Assembly (NCBI RefSeq): GCF_000007345.1
Contig: NC_003552.1
Location: forward strand, 3,224,001-3,288,000
Source of the DNA: Methanosarcina acetivorans C2A
GTDB taxonomy: Archaea; Halobacteriota; Methanosarcinia; Methanosarcinales; Methanosarcinaceae
Direction of reading: 5' to 3'
Length of the DNA: 64,000 nt
Position numbers and translations under genes: made by a program. The notes beneath the pieces were generated by a model that was given only the letters and a program-made list of their open reading frames with translations, did no database searches and was not told the origin of the DNA. Positions 7,833 through 16,121 of this stretch are shown piece by piece. Positions within the stretch are counted from its first letter, which is position 1. The number at the start of each line of letters is the position of its first letter.

Positions 7833-8318
7833 TTAAAGCTCAGGGCTTTTCCATAACAGTGTTTCTTTGAGCTTGCTTTGGAACAATTGGGGATAAGCAT
7901 CAGAAACAGGTATTAAATGAATTGTTTCTGGATATCTAGGGTCTTCACCAATACCCAAACATATGTACACTTTTTTTCCAGTAGTTTTCTCTACATCTCT
8001 ATATCTATCTAATTGCCATTGTTTGCATATTTCACAAACGAGTTGCCCTTTATTGTTCTTGAAAAGACCATTTCGATATTTAGCCTCAACCCAAAATTCT
8101 TCTCTGGTTCTTTTATCTCTAAAAAGAAAATCTGGATTCAGGCTTCTTTCTTCGAACCTTTCTTTGTTCGAATCAAAATCTCTTGTCATTTCTACAAGAT
8201 CAAATAACATGTCGGTAAATATCTCATTGGATACAAAATTTTCAAATCTACTGCCTTTAATTTCAGGCCTTTTACTTTTTCCAGTTACATCTTCAAATAA
8301 TTCTCCAAAAAAACCCAT
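7833..8318 (-). CDS. PD-(D/E)XK superfamily nuclease-like protein
   Basis: The 161-residue protein contains NPDFLF and, 13 residues on, WVEAKYR. This is the D-x(n)-ExK core of restriction-type endonucleases, preceded by a helix (GSRFENFVSNEIF) that would carry the first acidic residue. Residues KKVYICLGIGEDPRYPETIHLIPV form the later strands. The size fits a stand-alone nuclease domain. A GGTG site precedes ATG 8318. It is followed on the same strand, 370 bp upstream, by the GHKL-nuclease gene, so the two may work together. Substrate unknown. Confidence 0.7.
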   Translation of the reverse strand: MGFFGELFEDVTGKSKRPEIKGSRFENFVSNEIFTDMLFDLVEMTRDFDSNKERFEERSLNPDFLFRDKRTREEFWVEAKYRNGLFKNNKGQLVCEICKQWQLDRYRDVEKTTGKKVYICLGIGEDPRYPETIHLIPVSDAYPQLFQSKLKETLLWKSPEL

Positions 8319-8686
8319 GTTTACACCGTTCTTTTATTAACCAATCACGAAATATATAAATAAACGTAAACATCACTTTTTGAATGATGGATGTGACTCA
8401 AAGGCAATAGTTTATTGTCATATATTTTTCTTTACTTTTTAAACCGCTAACTCTTTTACATACCTTTCACATCGATTATCAATGGGATTATTTGAATATA
8501 TATTAGTTATATAAGTACTTAGTTTTTTTCTAAACTCAACTATTCATTTATTAGTTATCCACAAGCATGAAAAGTTACTATTATGCAAACAAAACATCTT
8601 CTTTTTCTTTTCCATTAATGCACAGCTTTTAACGTAAAACCTGTGTATAAATATGCAGCGAGTTTAAAGAAGATTTTATACGCTAC
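8319..8686. other. Non-coding gap upstream of nuclease gene
   Basis: AT-rich, with one palindromic repeat at 8621-8645 and promoter-like A/T stretches. No gene is seen. Confidence 0.5.
8621..8645. repeat. 25-bp palindromic repeat, copy 4
   Basis: CACAGCTTTTA and TAAAACCTGTG arms, with one mismatch, flank ACG. It lies about 40 bp past the stop of the GHKL gene and upstream of the nuclease gene, both on the minus strand, so it could serve as terminator, operator or recombination site. Confidence 0.65.
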
Positions 8687-10723
8687 CTAAATATTTTGTA
8701 GAATACCCAATTTTTCGAAAAACCTTTGATGACGCTTTTTAACGTTACTTAAAACTTCGTCAAATGACAGAATCTCTACATATGCATTAAAATTACTACT
8801 GTAACCGTAAAATCCAGAGTCATCATTTAATTTTTTAAAATCTTTTTTGAATGCGATATCCTCAATTTCTGGAGTGATGTCGCATATTAAATAACAATAG
8901 AATCTTGTTGAGTTACTTGTTTTGATTATTCTTTTATTATCGTTTAGTAAACTCTTGCCTTTGATTTCTTTAATTATATCATACATTTGATCAATTGGAT
9001 CTCGATCGTAGTAATTATCTCTCATTGGTCTTTTGAATTCTATTATTTCAATTGATGTTGCGGATTTATTTTCATCGCCATCAAAACATATCAAAATATC
9101 CGCTCTAGAATCATCCTTAGATGTGGAGAATTTCTTATTCTCTAAATCGGACACTGCAATCTTATGGTATTCTAAATTTTCATTTATTATCCAAAGATTA
9201 ACATTTTCATAAGGCAATTGATCTGAGGTGAATTTCCTAGGAAAGATAAGATCATGTACTATATACTCAGTTTCATACTTGCCTTTCTTGCCACTATTTT
9301 TATTAAATTGTATTTTTTTTTCTAATGTATCTATTATCAGTTTCCGCCAAATCATATATTTTGCTAAGTCTGCAGAGTTTACATATGACAAATCTTCAGT
9401 AACACGTTCATATTTTTCTGTTATATCTTTATAGGTAATTTTTTGAGTTTTTGTATTTATGTTTATAAATTCTTCAGCACGTTTTTTAGTTTCATATTCT
9501 AATAACCCTTTGTATTTATAAAAAAGCTGATATAATTCATCATCTGTATCATTGATGTTGACTTTATCGTAAATTTCTTTATAATAATATAGTAAGTATC
9601 TAAATGGTGGATTTCGAGATACAAAATCGTCAACTTTGTTATGTTTCTCCCTTTTAACTTTTTCAATATATTCTTTTAAATATGAATCCGTCTTTTCAAG
9701 AACTTTGTCTATTATGTCACTTTTGGGAATTTTATTTTCAAAATGTGAAGAAAGGTCCCTTTTATCTGGGAGATTAAACTCGGTTCTAGCCGTATTAACG
9801 TAATCATCTAAATATTGACTAGACACATATACAGAGTAGTAGAATTGATCGTTATCTTTGTCTATCAAATCTGTACCTATATGATCATCAAGGGGATAAA
9901 GTTCTACTTCTCTATTTGTTGCGCACAAAACAATATTATTTTTATTATTATATGTAAAACGAGTTTTTATATGGACAATATTAAACTCATGCCCTTCAAT
10001 TTGAATGGATTCGCTTTTTTGATCTAAAATTATTTCACTAAGTAATCCATCAAGAGGATAACTTTTCTCATCGATTAAAATTATTTTTGGTGCAGTTTTA
10101 TTTATATAATAAAAAAAACAATGGCTCAGGGTTCTCAATGCAATAGTTTTTGATTTCTTCCATGCAAGATCTAATTCTCGATATTCTGGCTTAAAATTAA
10201 TTAATTTTACAACCGTTTTATTTTGGGTATTGGGATCTATTTCTATATCAGAAATTACATCTATTCCATATGATATCGAAAAAGTAAATTCTCGCTGTTT
10301 TTTAACTCCATTCTTGTCGATATAAACGCTTTTAATCTCTGCTTTCTCAAATGCTATTAACCAAGAAAATCTGCCTATCCCCTTTCCTCCCCTATGAAGC
10401 TTATAAATACTTTCTGAAGTGCAGAAAGAGTGGAAATTATCTTCATTAAATCCAATTCCATTGTCTTCGATCTCAAAAGAAACTATTTCTTTATTTTTCC
10501 TATCTACCTTTCCATCAGTGACATTCGCTTGACCTGCTCCTCTTTTTACTATAATTCTTATTGCCCCGTTGTAAGTTGAATCTTTTAAAAAATCCTTATG
10601 ATCTTCAATAGCTTGAATTGAGTTAATAAATGCCTCAAAAACCGGTAAGTATGGGTTTCTTTTAATATCTCCAAAATTTTTAATTCTTCCTATAAGATCG
10701 GTTTCCATTGCATACCGTGTCAT
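8687..10723 (-). CDS. GHKL (MORC/MutL/Hsp90-like) ATPase with C-terminal nuclease-like domain
   Basis: The 678-residue protein opens with a GHKL ATP-binding fold: N-box EAFINSIQAI (about residues 29-38), G1 box EIEDNGIGF (about 88-96) and G2 box GGKGIGRFSWL (about 113-123). The centre is long, Lys/Glu-rich and helical. Near residues 543-565, RADILICFDG and SIEIIEFKRP give a D-x(n)-ExK pattern like PD-(D/E)XK nucleases, with FYCYLICDIT as a following strand. ATPase-nuclease fusions of this kind occur in antiphage loci. It neighbours a nuclease and an ApeA-like gene. The start could also be Met6 (10708). Confidence 0.75.
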   Translation of the reverse strand: MTRYAMETDLIGRIKNFGDIKRNPYLPVFEAFINSIQAIEDHKDFLKDSTYNGAIRIIVKRGAGQANVTDGKVDRKNKEIVSFEIEDNGIGFNEDNFHSFCTSESIYKLHRGGKGIGRFSWLIAFEKAEIKSVYIDKNGVKKQREFTFSISYGIDVISDIEIDPNTQNKTVVKLINFKPEYRELDLAWKKSKTIALRTLSHCFFYYINKTAPKIILIDEKSYPLDGLLSEIILDQKSESIQIEGHEFNIVHIKTRFTYNNKNNIVLCATNREVELYPLDDHIGTDLIDKDNDQFYYSVYVSSQYLDDYVNTARTEFNLPDKRDLSSHFENKIPKSDIIDKVLEKTDSYLKEYIEKVKREKHNKVDDFVSRNPPFRYLLYYYKEIYDKVNINDTDDELYQLFYKYKGLLEYETKKRAEEFININTKTQKITYKDITEKYERVTEDLSYVNSADLAKYMIWRKLIIDTLEKKIQFNKNSGKKGKYETEYIVHDLIFPRKFTSDQLPYENVNLWIINENLEYHKIAVSDLENKKFSTSKDDSRADILICFDGDENKSATSIEIIEFKRPMRDNYYDRDPIDQMYDIIKEIKGKSLLNDNKRIIKTSNSTRFYCYLICDITPEIEDIAFKKDFKKLNDDSGFYGYSSNFNAYVEILSFDEVLSNVKKRHQRFFEKLGILQNI

Positions 10724-10848
10724 ATCTACATCTAATGACTTATTACTACTTAACTTTTAAAGTACAGGTTTAAATAAAACCTAATTAGAGTTTCATCCTG
10801 ATTTTGACGCGGATGTACTCTAAGAAGGGATTAAGGGTAGTGTGCTAA

Positions 10849-10873
10849 CACAGATTTTACAATAAAACATGTG
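10849..10873. repeat. 25-bp palindromic repeat, copy 5
   Basis: CACAGATTTTA and TAAAACATGTG arms flank CAA, upstream of the GHKL gene start. This is the last of five copies; none was seen outside 5.4-10.9 kb. Confidence 0.6.
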
Positions 10874-10943
10874 TATAGAATTTTAACTTTTATTGTCTTA
10901 CTTGGTTGTAAAATACTGTTTACTTATAATTTGAGCTCATCCC

Positions 10944-11060
10944 AAAACCTAATACCATGAAAACCCAAATGTTGAACATATATTTTAATGACTACCATCA
11001 GTGGATATTGTTTTTATCTAAATTGATGATCCATAATTAAGTTTTCATGGTATTAGTTTT
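10944..11060. repeat. 117-bp element with 20-bp terminal inverted repeats
   Basis: ACCTAATACCATGAAAAC at the left (within 10944-10964) and GTTTTCATGGTATTAG at the right (11041-11056) are perfect inverted repeats over 16 bp. The match extends through AAAA/TTTT to about 20 bp with one extra C on the left. The spacer is about 76 bp with no coding capacity. It could be a miniature transposable element or a long RNA hairpin. Confidence 0.7.
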
Positions 11061-11204
11061 AATCCCAATACCAAAATTATTCAGAATTACTTTCATAATT
11101 AAAAGTTCGATTGGTCGCTTAAAGTATGAGACCTAAAGAAGTAAATTTTAAATTTTGGGATAGGATCAAAAACAAAATAGATGAGAAATCGAATTAACGA
11201 TAAC

Positions 11205-11744
11205 TCACTCTTTGTCAGGAATATATTTGGAAACTTTGATAACCCGGGATATATTAACATGCTCTTTAATACTATGATCTTCCACAGGTATTTTCTGTAT
11301 ATCTTGTGTCTTTATAAAATTTAAACCACTTATACTTACATGGTTCTCATCCGTTTTTTTAATGTAAATTTTAGGAACAACAGGAAGTGGAACAGGCATA
11401 GTTGGTTTTATTACATAGCCAGTGCCAGTCTCAATGTAAGTTCCTTCTATTGCAGAAATAGGCAAATCAATTTCTGCATTATGTTCTGTAGGATATAAGT
11501 TTATATCTAAACTGCTTGGGAACAAAAACCATGAAGCTCCTATAACAATATGAAAGCTACAAAATAGCACAACCAAAGTAAACGCTATTCCAATGAGCCA
11601 TTCCTTACTAGCAGACAAGATTTCCAGTAATGTGCCAATGCCTTCACGTACTAATACTACTAAGATTTTAAGCGCTATATATAATAGTCCTGCCGCAACA
11701 GCTATTATTATTAAACTTATTATTAAACCTAACACGTCAGTCAT
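11205..11744 (-). CDS. Two-helix membrane protein with outer domain, unknown function
   Basis: The 179-residue product has membrane segments at residues 4-32 and about 50-75, then an outer domain of roughly 100 residues with proline-rich PTMPVPLPVVP. It stands alone between the cargo and the rep gene. I do not recognise the family. Confidence 0.6.
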   Translation of the reverse strand: MTDVLGLIISLIIIAVAAGLLYIALKILVVLVREGIGTLLEILSASKEWLIGIAFTLVVLFCSFHIVIGASWFLFPSSLDINLYPTEHNAEIDLPISAIEGTYIETGTGYVIKPTMPVPLPVVPKIYIKKTDENHVSISGLNFIKTQDIQKIPVEDHSIKEHVNISRVIKVSKYIPDKE

Positions 11745-11947
11745 GTTTTACTGTATCGGAAAAAAACTATTTTAGTATTTCGAAATTGTATTATATGGCT
11801 CATCTAATTTTTTTACTTATTTTATAAAATAATGTGGACAAAGAATACAATTCATGATATTATGCTGCATGTAACTGAAAACCTGCCTGAGAATATCCCA
11901 TGGAGCAGCCCCCGGCTTTACAACAGAGGTCAAGACCTTTCAGAAAA

Positions 11948-13261
11948 TCACCCCTGCATGAATAGCTCTGTAGCCCGCCTAAAGCTCAGAGAGGGCTGTT
12001 CTTTTTCCTTTGGTTTATCTTCTGGCTTTGGTTCTTGTTTGGCCTTGCGACGTAGGAGAGCACCGGCAAAGAAGGCTTTTGCCTTGTCATTGCCCTTCTG
12101 GAAGAGTCTTTTTCCTTTCTTTCCTATGATTCCTACTTTGACCCAGATCCCGCGAGACTCGTACCGCTCCGGAGCCTGCCTTATGTCCTGTGAAGCGGTC
12201 CAGAACTGAACATTATAAATCCAGTAGTTTAGCCCGGATTTAGGACTCATGCTCTTTTCGAGATAGTCTGAAAGGTACCCTGCAGGAGCTTTCCCGGCTG
12301 CATCCCTCGGGGATCTGCGGGCCCAGGTCCAGCCCTCCGGAGTCTGACGGATTGCGCAAATATCCATTACAGGACCTCCCCCATAGCTAACCCAGATTTT
12401 TTTAAGGGCATGGATAGGAAGGAGCCAGTTTATCCCGAAAATTATTATGTGAAAGTGGAGCCGGCCGTTTTGCTGGAATTCCCGGACGCAAATGTATGTT
12501 AAGCCCCGAGGCAGGAGCCGGTCTAAGAAGGTCCGGAGCTTGCCCCAGGCTGTGAGCATGTTAAGGTTGGTATCCCATAAGGACCCGGCCCGAGGGGGAG
12601 CTGTAAGAGTGAGAAAAACGGCTTTCATATGTTTCCTGCTGGCCGTCTCCCAGGTTTCCCGATAGGACCGCTTGATTTCTTCCTGGCGTTCCTGAGAGGT
12701 AAAACGAGTTTTGTATGGAAGAGCCACCTGACGGGCAAAGACGGGATCACCGTCAAGGCTATGATACATTTCGATGTTTTCTGTCCGAATCCTTGAGATA
12801 TAGTTTTGGAATTCTTTTATACATTCGAAATAAATATTATTCGTGTAAATAAAATCCCCTGTTTCTTTGTCGACATAGCCGAAACCGTTACACCGAGAAC
12901 ACTTATGGGCTGCCTTCCAACGTTCAGGGCTGGCGTTTTTTAGCCCGTCAAGGCTGTCAGGATCATTGGTTCGGCTGTTTTTGTTTTCGGTCTGTGAAGT
13001 AATTTGCTTATCAAAGATCAAGGTAAGTGGGTTTTGGGGATTTGCCCGGACCCAGAGGATAGAATCTTCCTTTCTTAGCATGAAAAGAAGCTTTCCCTTT
13101 TGCGTTTTTAAAAAGTCATAAACTTTTTTGTAAACTTTTTGTATATTTTCATTATGAAAGTGTGTTTCTTTCAAATAATCTGCAATTTGGGAAACAGAAT
13201 AAGGTTTTTCGCTAGTGATTTTGTAAAAATCTGAGATATGAGATTGAGATAAGCCAGACAT
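11948..13261 (-). CDS. rep: HUH-type rolling-circle replication initiator (Rep)
   Basis: Read from Met at 13261 (GGGGGC six bases upstream) the product is 437 residues; a longer form from 13354 is possible. Rolling-circle motifs occur in order: motif 1 FLTLTAPP, motif 2 RLHFHIIIFG (metal-binding His-u-His) and motif 3 YLSDYLEKS with the nicking Tyr. A zinc-knuckle pair (KCSRCNGFGYVD) lies near the N-terminus. It would nick the element's double-strand origin and prime replication. It is the last gene of a long leftward operon. A decayed copy of its 3' end lies at 5.1-5.4 kb. Confidence 0.9.
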   Translation of the reverse strand: MSGLSQSHISDFYKITSEKPYSVSQIADYLKETHFHNENIQKVYKKVYDFLKTQKGKLLFMLRKEDSILWVRANPQNPLTLIFDKQITSQTENKNSRTNDPDSLDGLKNASPERWKAAHKCSRCNGFGYVDKETGDFIYTNNIYFECIKEFQNYISRIRTENIEMYHSLDGDPVFARQVALPYKTRFTSQERQEEIKRSYRETWETASRKHMKAVFLTLTAPPRAGSLWDTNLNMLTAWGKLRTFLDRLLPRGLTYICVREFQQNGRLHFHIIIFGINWLLPIHALKKIWVSYGGGPVMDICAIRQTPEGWTWARRSPRDAAGKAPAGYLSDYLEKSMSPKSGLNYWIYNVQFWTASQDIRQAPERYESRGIWVKVGIIGKKGKRLFQKGNDKAKAFFAGALLRRKAKQEPKPEDKPKEKEQPSLSFRRATELFMQG

Positions 13262-13331
13262 AAGATTGCCCCCGTATATTCCCGTAGTAGACTGGTATAG
13301 TTCGGTTTCCGAAAAAATTGAAAAAAAATAA

Positions 13332-13619
13332 TTAGGCAGGTAAAAACTGCTCATTGCCGTGGATGAGCGTGCTTACCGCTATCGCGTTTATAGTGTCCAT
13401 CCCCTTTCCCGTCCATGGGTTGTGAGGGATCATCGTGTGCAAGAACTCAGGAACAAAAACGCAGAAGTTCTTATTACCTTCCAGAAAGAGATGGTGAAGG
13501 GAAGAACCCCTAAAATAATAATTCAGAGGTTTGTATCCGAGCCCTCTTTTTTGATAATGAAATAGTCTTCGAGAAGAGTACACCCTGTTTCCATTGTAGG
13601 GATATCTTAGGGAGACCAA
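13332..13619 (-). CDS. Small hypothetical protein between zinc-finger gene and rep
   Basis: A TTG at 13619 directly follows the upstream TAA (TAATTG), with GGAGG about 12 bases upstream. The 95-residue frame runs on and overlaps the longer form of rep by 23 bp. The sequence is basic at the start and has no recognised domain. Position and coupling speak for it; composition is neutral. A shorter start at an internal Met (MDTINAIAV) is possible. Confidence 0.45.
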   Translation of the reverse strand: MVSLRYPYNGNRVYSSRRLFHYQKRGLGYKPLNYYFRGSSLHHLFLEGNKNFCVFVPEFLHTMIPHNPWTGKGMDTINAIAVSTLIHGNEQFLPA

Positions 13620-14069
13620 TTAGACCGCCTCCCCGTAGAACCCCAATATTTCAGAGATTGATACCTGTCTGTAGTTTTTGCAGAGATCCCCGCAGCTATC
13701 CCGCGTAAGCTTATGCAGAGAGATATCCACCCCGCAGCATGGGCAGGTGATATAAACCCATTGAGGCAGCAGGAAACCCGACAGGTTAATCCCGTTGTCG
13801 TGGTCGTAGCTGTGGACTTCTGCAGAGTGAAGAGAAGCCCCACATGAAGGGCAGGAATGTGAGGAGAATTTGCGTAAAATAGACAGGTAGCTTGCTGAAG
13901 CGTCAAATGGGTTTATAAGGCTCTTAGTTTCTGAAAGTGGAGCCCTGTAAGGTGGGAGGGCATGCCTGACTTTTTCCCAACATTCAGGACCGTATCCCCG
14001 GCTTTTGCTCTTGTGATCCCGGAGAGCCCGCCCGCAGCGCAGGCAGCGAGTATAAAGGGGAGTGTTCAA
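13620..14069 (-). CDS. Zinc-ribbon protein with DUF6011-like N-terminus
   Basis: The start is TTG 14069: GGGGGTGGAG precedes it and it overlaps the ASCH gene's stop as TTGA. The 149-residue product begins with CLRCGRALRDHKSKSRGYGP, the DUF6011-like Cys pattern, followed by ECWEKV. A second ribbon has CPSCGASLHS and CPCCGVDISLH. Two zinc sites suggest nucleic acid or protein binding in the element's replication operon. Specific role unknown. Confidence 0.7.
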   Translation of the reverse strand: MNTPLYTRCLRCGRALRDHKSKSRGYGPECWEKVRHALPPYRAPLSETKSLINPFDASASYLSILRKFSSHSCPSCGASLHSAEVHSYDHDNGINLSGFLLPQWVYITCPCCGVDISLHKLTRDSCGDLCKNYRQVSISEILGFYGEAV

Positions 14070-14551
14070 AGCTCCACCCCCTGAGCCCGGAGGGTTTCCG
14101 CAGAAATAGAGAACCAGATAACTGGCCCTTTTAGATCCAGCTTTAGAGGGGTTTTTAATTGTTGGATGTTTCCCAGCTGCCAGAAGAAGCATGGCCCAGA
14201 TTCAAAGAATGAATCTGGAGCAAAATGGTATTTTTTGCAGTAATCAAAGACCTGATATGCTGATACCTTATGACAACTTACCAGGGCTGCAGTAGCTACC
14301 AGAGCCCCCCGGATATCCCCTGATACATCAGGCCCCTGATAAAATGCAGCCTCTGGACCAGCCCGCAAGTTTTCCAGAATAGAGTTAATACGGTCTATGT
14401 CTTCCTGCTTTGGCGCTCTCTTGCTTGCGTAGATTCCTATTTTTTTACCTATATATTTTTTAGGGGCGCGATAATTGCGGATCTCGAAACACTTGTATTT
14501 CTTTCGGATTGAGTCCGCATATTCAGACCAGACAATGAGACAAGGCAACAT
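14066..14551 (-). CDS. ASCH/PUA-like domain protein
   Basis: The 161-residue protein shows the ASCH pattern: YKCFEIRNYRAPKKYIGKKI followed by GIYASK and later RGALVATAALVSC. ASCH domains have a PUA-like RNA/nucleotide-binding fold and are frequent in phage and plasmid genomes. GGAGG precedes the ATG, which overlaps the upstream stop as TAATG. The role is probably RNA or modified-nucleotide recognition; not shown. Confidence 0.75.
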   Translation of the reverse strand: MLPCLIVWSEYADSIRKKYKCFEIRNYRAPKKYIGKKIGIYASKRAPKQEDIDRINSILENLRAGPEAAFYQGPDVSGDIRGALVATAALVSCHKVSAYQVFDYCKKYHFAPDSFFESGPCFFWQLGNIQQLKTPLKLDLKGPVIWFSISAETLRAQGVEL

Positions 14552-14790
14552 TATACCCTCCTCCCTACCAAGCTGTTGAAGTGGTGGCGCGGACCGTTAC
14601 GGAGAGTTTCGGACCCGGATGAATATGTTTTTCGAGAGAAGTATAGACGCCCTGCTCTTTCGCTTTTTGCGCGTTGTCGCGAGTCGTGAATATGAGTGCA
14701 GTAGTTAGGTATAGTGGTACGAACTGTTTTCCAGCTAAGTTTATACGGCCTGTATCGGCTCCGTAAGAATCTACCCGCAGGGCTGTTCAT
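14551..14790 (-). CDS. Small basic hypothetical protein
   Basis: The 79-residue product is read from ATG 14790, which overlaps the upstream TGA by four bases. It is rich in Arg, Lys, Ser and Tyr (RSRYRPYKLSWKTVR) with no hydrophobic segment, as expected of a nucleic-acid-binding protein. No family is recognised. It sits in an unbroken chain of coupled genes. Confidence 0.55.
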   Translation of the reverse strand: MNSPAGRFLRSRYRPYKLSWKTVRTTIPNYCTHIHDSRQRAKSERAGRLYFSRKTYSSGSETLRNGPRHHFNSLVGRRV

Positions 14791-14972
14791 GCGAACCACC
14801 CGCTTTTTGAATATACTTCAGTATAAAATTCTTCAACTTCGAAGTATGGGCGGTCTAAGTATTGTTGATTGTACCCTACCATTGCCACTTTTACGGCTGC
14901 CTGCTCGAATTTGGATAGTGAGGAGTAGGGGCGCGGACCCGGAAAAGTACGGTTTGATTTTGAGCGAGGCAT
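14787..14972 (-). CDS. Small hypothetical protein
   Basis: A 61-residue frame begins right after the upstream stop (TAAATG) with AGGAGG about nine bases before. It has a basic N-terminus and an acidic, aromatic C-terminus (PYFEVEEFYTEVY). Function unknown; supported by ribosome site and coupling at both ends. Confidence 0.6.
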   Translation of the reverse strand: MPRSKSNRTFPGPRPYSSLSKFEQAAVKVAMVGYNQQYLDRPYFEVEEFYTEVYSKSGWFA

Positions 14973-15365
14973 TTAGACCGCCTCCTTAAGTATAGTCCGC
15001 CAGCAGACGGCTTTTACTCCGGTGAACTCCCCGAGGTTGAGCTTAACTGCAGGGACCCGAAGATAGATTATAGGGATTCCTCCCCGGTGGACCAGGAAGA
15101 TATATTCCCCTGAGTTTTCTATTAGGGTTTGGTGCTGCAGGTCAGAAAAGTTGAAGCGCCCGGATCTGGGTTTACCCCTGTGTTTTTTGTCGGAGAAGGT
15201 ATCATTTATTTTTTCCTGGCAGCTTTTTACCTCAACCTGGACCCCGTCGATTGAAAAGTCTATGATACCTTTGTAATGGAATTCAGCCTCCGGATAGAGG
15301 GCTTTGATTATGTTTTCCATTTCAATGCCGTTGTTAGAGGCGAGAGCATTTGATTCTGGATTCAT
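14973..15365 (-). CDS. PD-(D/E)XK nuclease-like protein (resolvase-type)
   Basis: From ATG 15365 (GGGGGTGAGGG upstream, ATGA overlap with the preceding gene) the product has 130 residues. KGIIDFSIDGVQVEVKSC gives the D-x(n)-ExK core. RSGRFNFSDLQH and GEYIFLVHRGGIPIIYL fit the later strands and Gln/His helix of Holliday-junction-resolvase-like folds. An upstream acidic helix (NNGIEMENIIKALYP) carries the extra Glu. It is likely a DNA-processing enzyme of the element. Confidence 0.65.
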   Translation of the reverse strand: MNPESNALASNNGIEMENIIKALYPEAEFHYKGIIDFSIDGVQVEVKSCQEKINDTFSDKKHRGKPRSGRFNFSDLQHQTLIENSGEYIFLVHRGGIPIIYLRVPAVKLNLGEFTGVKAVCWRTILKEAV

Positions 15366-15466
15366 GCCCTCACCCCCGCGACCATTGCGCAAAGTGCAAA
15401 TATGGACCCCACACAGAGGAAACAAACGAATCCTACGGCTGAGAAGACTGATTTTATTATGTTCAA
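15362..15466 (-). CDS. 34-residue membrane peptide
   Basis: A TTG at 15466 follows GGGGGTGAACGC. The product is one hydrophobic helix (VFSAVGFVCFLCVGSIFALC) and its TGA overlaps the nuclease ATG. It is too short for domain recognition; the ribosome site and coupling argue that it is translated. Confidence 0.55.
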   Translation of the reverse strand: MNIIKSVFSAVGFVCFLCVGSIFALCAMVAGVRA

Positions 15467-15470
15467 GCGT

Positions 15471-15647
15471 TCACCCCCTATTATAGAATGAATCGGGGTT
15501 AGGATTCTGAAACATTGACCTTACGGTTTCCTTGAAAGTTGGTTTGATTTTTCCCAGGACCTGGAATACGAGTTCATCGAGATGAGAGGGGAGCGTTTCT
15601 TTTCTTGTTTTGTGGACCGGGACCCTGGGTGGGACTGTACCGCTCAT
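15471..15647 (-). CDS. 58-residue hypothetical protein
   Basis: ATG 15647 overlaps the upstream TGA by four bases. The product is MSGTVPPRVPVHKTRKE followed by a helical segment (HLDELVFQVLGKIKPTF). The 3' end contains the ribosome site of the next gene. Function unknown. Confidence 0.6.
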   Translation of the reverse strand: MSGTVPPRVPVHKTRKETLPSHLDELVFQVLGKIKPTFKETVRSMFQNPNPDSFYNRG

Positions 15648-15835
15648 ATGACCAGCCCCTTAGTTGTTATGTCCTGGCCTGCGCCGTGGTGGATGAGCCC
15701 CCTTGAGAGCATCTTTGAGGCACATTTAGAGCAGAGCCTTTGCCCGTTTATTTTTGGCCAGGTTGCCGGGACAAATACCTGTCTGCATTCTTCGCAAAGT
15801 TCGTGTTTGTGGGGGCAGACTATTTTTCTGTTCAT
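15644..15835 (-). CDS. Small zinc-ribbon protein
   Basis: From ATG 15835, fixed by a four-base overlap with the preceding stop, the product has 63 residues. It carries CPHKHELCEECRQVF and later RLCSKCASKM, a Cys4-type zinc ribbon. It is one of several tiny zinc proteins in this operon. Confidence 0.65.
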   Translation of the reverse strand: MNRKIVCPHKHELCEECRQVFVPATWPKINGQRLCSKCASKMLSRGLIHHGAGQDITTKGLVI

Positions 15836-15972
15836 GCTGCCACTTCCTGATGGACGCCCCGGCAGAACTGAAGGAATATTCCGCAATGGGTTTTTGAGAG
15901 TTCTTTTGTGCAGGTGAAGGAGTCAGTTCTGTAGTGTGCGCATTTGTTTTTGTATTTGCATTGGTTGCTCAT
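15832..15972 (-). CDS. 46-residue cysteine-rich protein
   Basis: ATG 15972 overlaps the upstream stop. The product begins MSNQCKYKNKCAHYRTDSFT and contains five cysteines in a C-x5-C-x9-C-x8-C-x7-C arrangement, likely a zinc-binding fold. Both ends are coupled by ATGA overlaps. Confidence 0.6.
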   Translation of the reverse strand: MSNQCKYKNKCAHYRTDSFTCTKELSKTHCGIFLQFCRGVHQEVAA

Positions 15973-16121
15973 GCCTGCACCCCCTGGCATATCTGCTGAC
16001 ATAGAGCGCGGAACTTTTCGCCTTCTGGTACGAGTGCGGCTGTTTCTGGGTCAAGTGCTGCGAATTTCTGAACAAGAGGATCATGTTTCAGATCTTCGAG
16101 TGTGAGATTTTTCCCACTCAT
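15969..16121 (-). CDS. 50-residue hypothetical protein
   Basis: ATG 16121 is coupled to the upstream stop (ATGA). The sequence is MSGKNLTLEDLKHDPLVQKF followed by an acidic helix and LCQQICQGVQA. No domain is recognised. The last codons hold the ribosome site for the next gene (GGGGGTGCAGG). Confidence 0.55.
   Translation of the reverse strand: MSGKNLTLEDLKHDPLVQKFAALDPETAALVPEGEKFRALCQQICQGVQA

Noticed and set aside
5479..10873. Palindromic repeats as a CRISPR array
   Set aside because: Spacing is hundreds to thousands of bases with genes between, so there are no regular spacers.
11126..11197. 23-codon plus-strand frame after the inverted-repeat element
   Set aside because: Very short, no ribosome site and no coupling to another gene; not enough evidence to list.
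13359..13565. Plus-strand frame between rep and the zinc-finger gene
   Set aside because: Antisense to the tightly coupled leftward operon, with no ribosome site.
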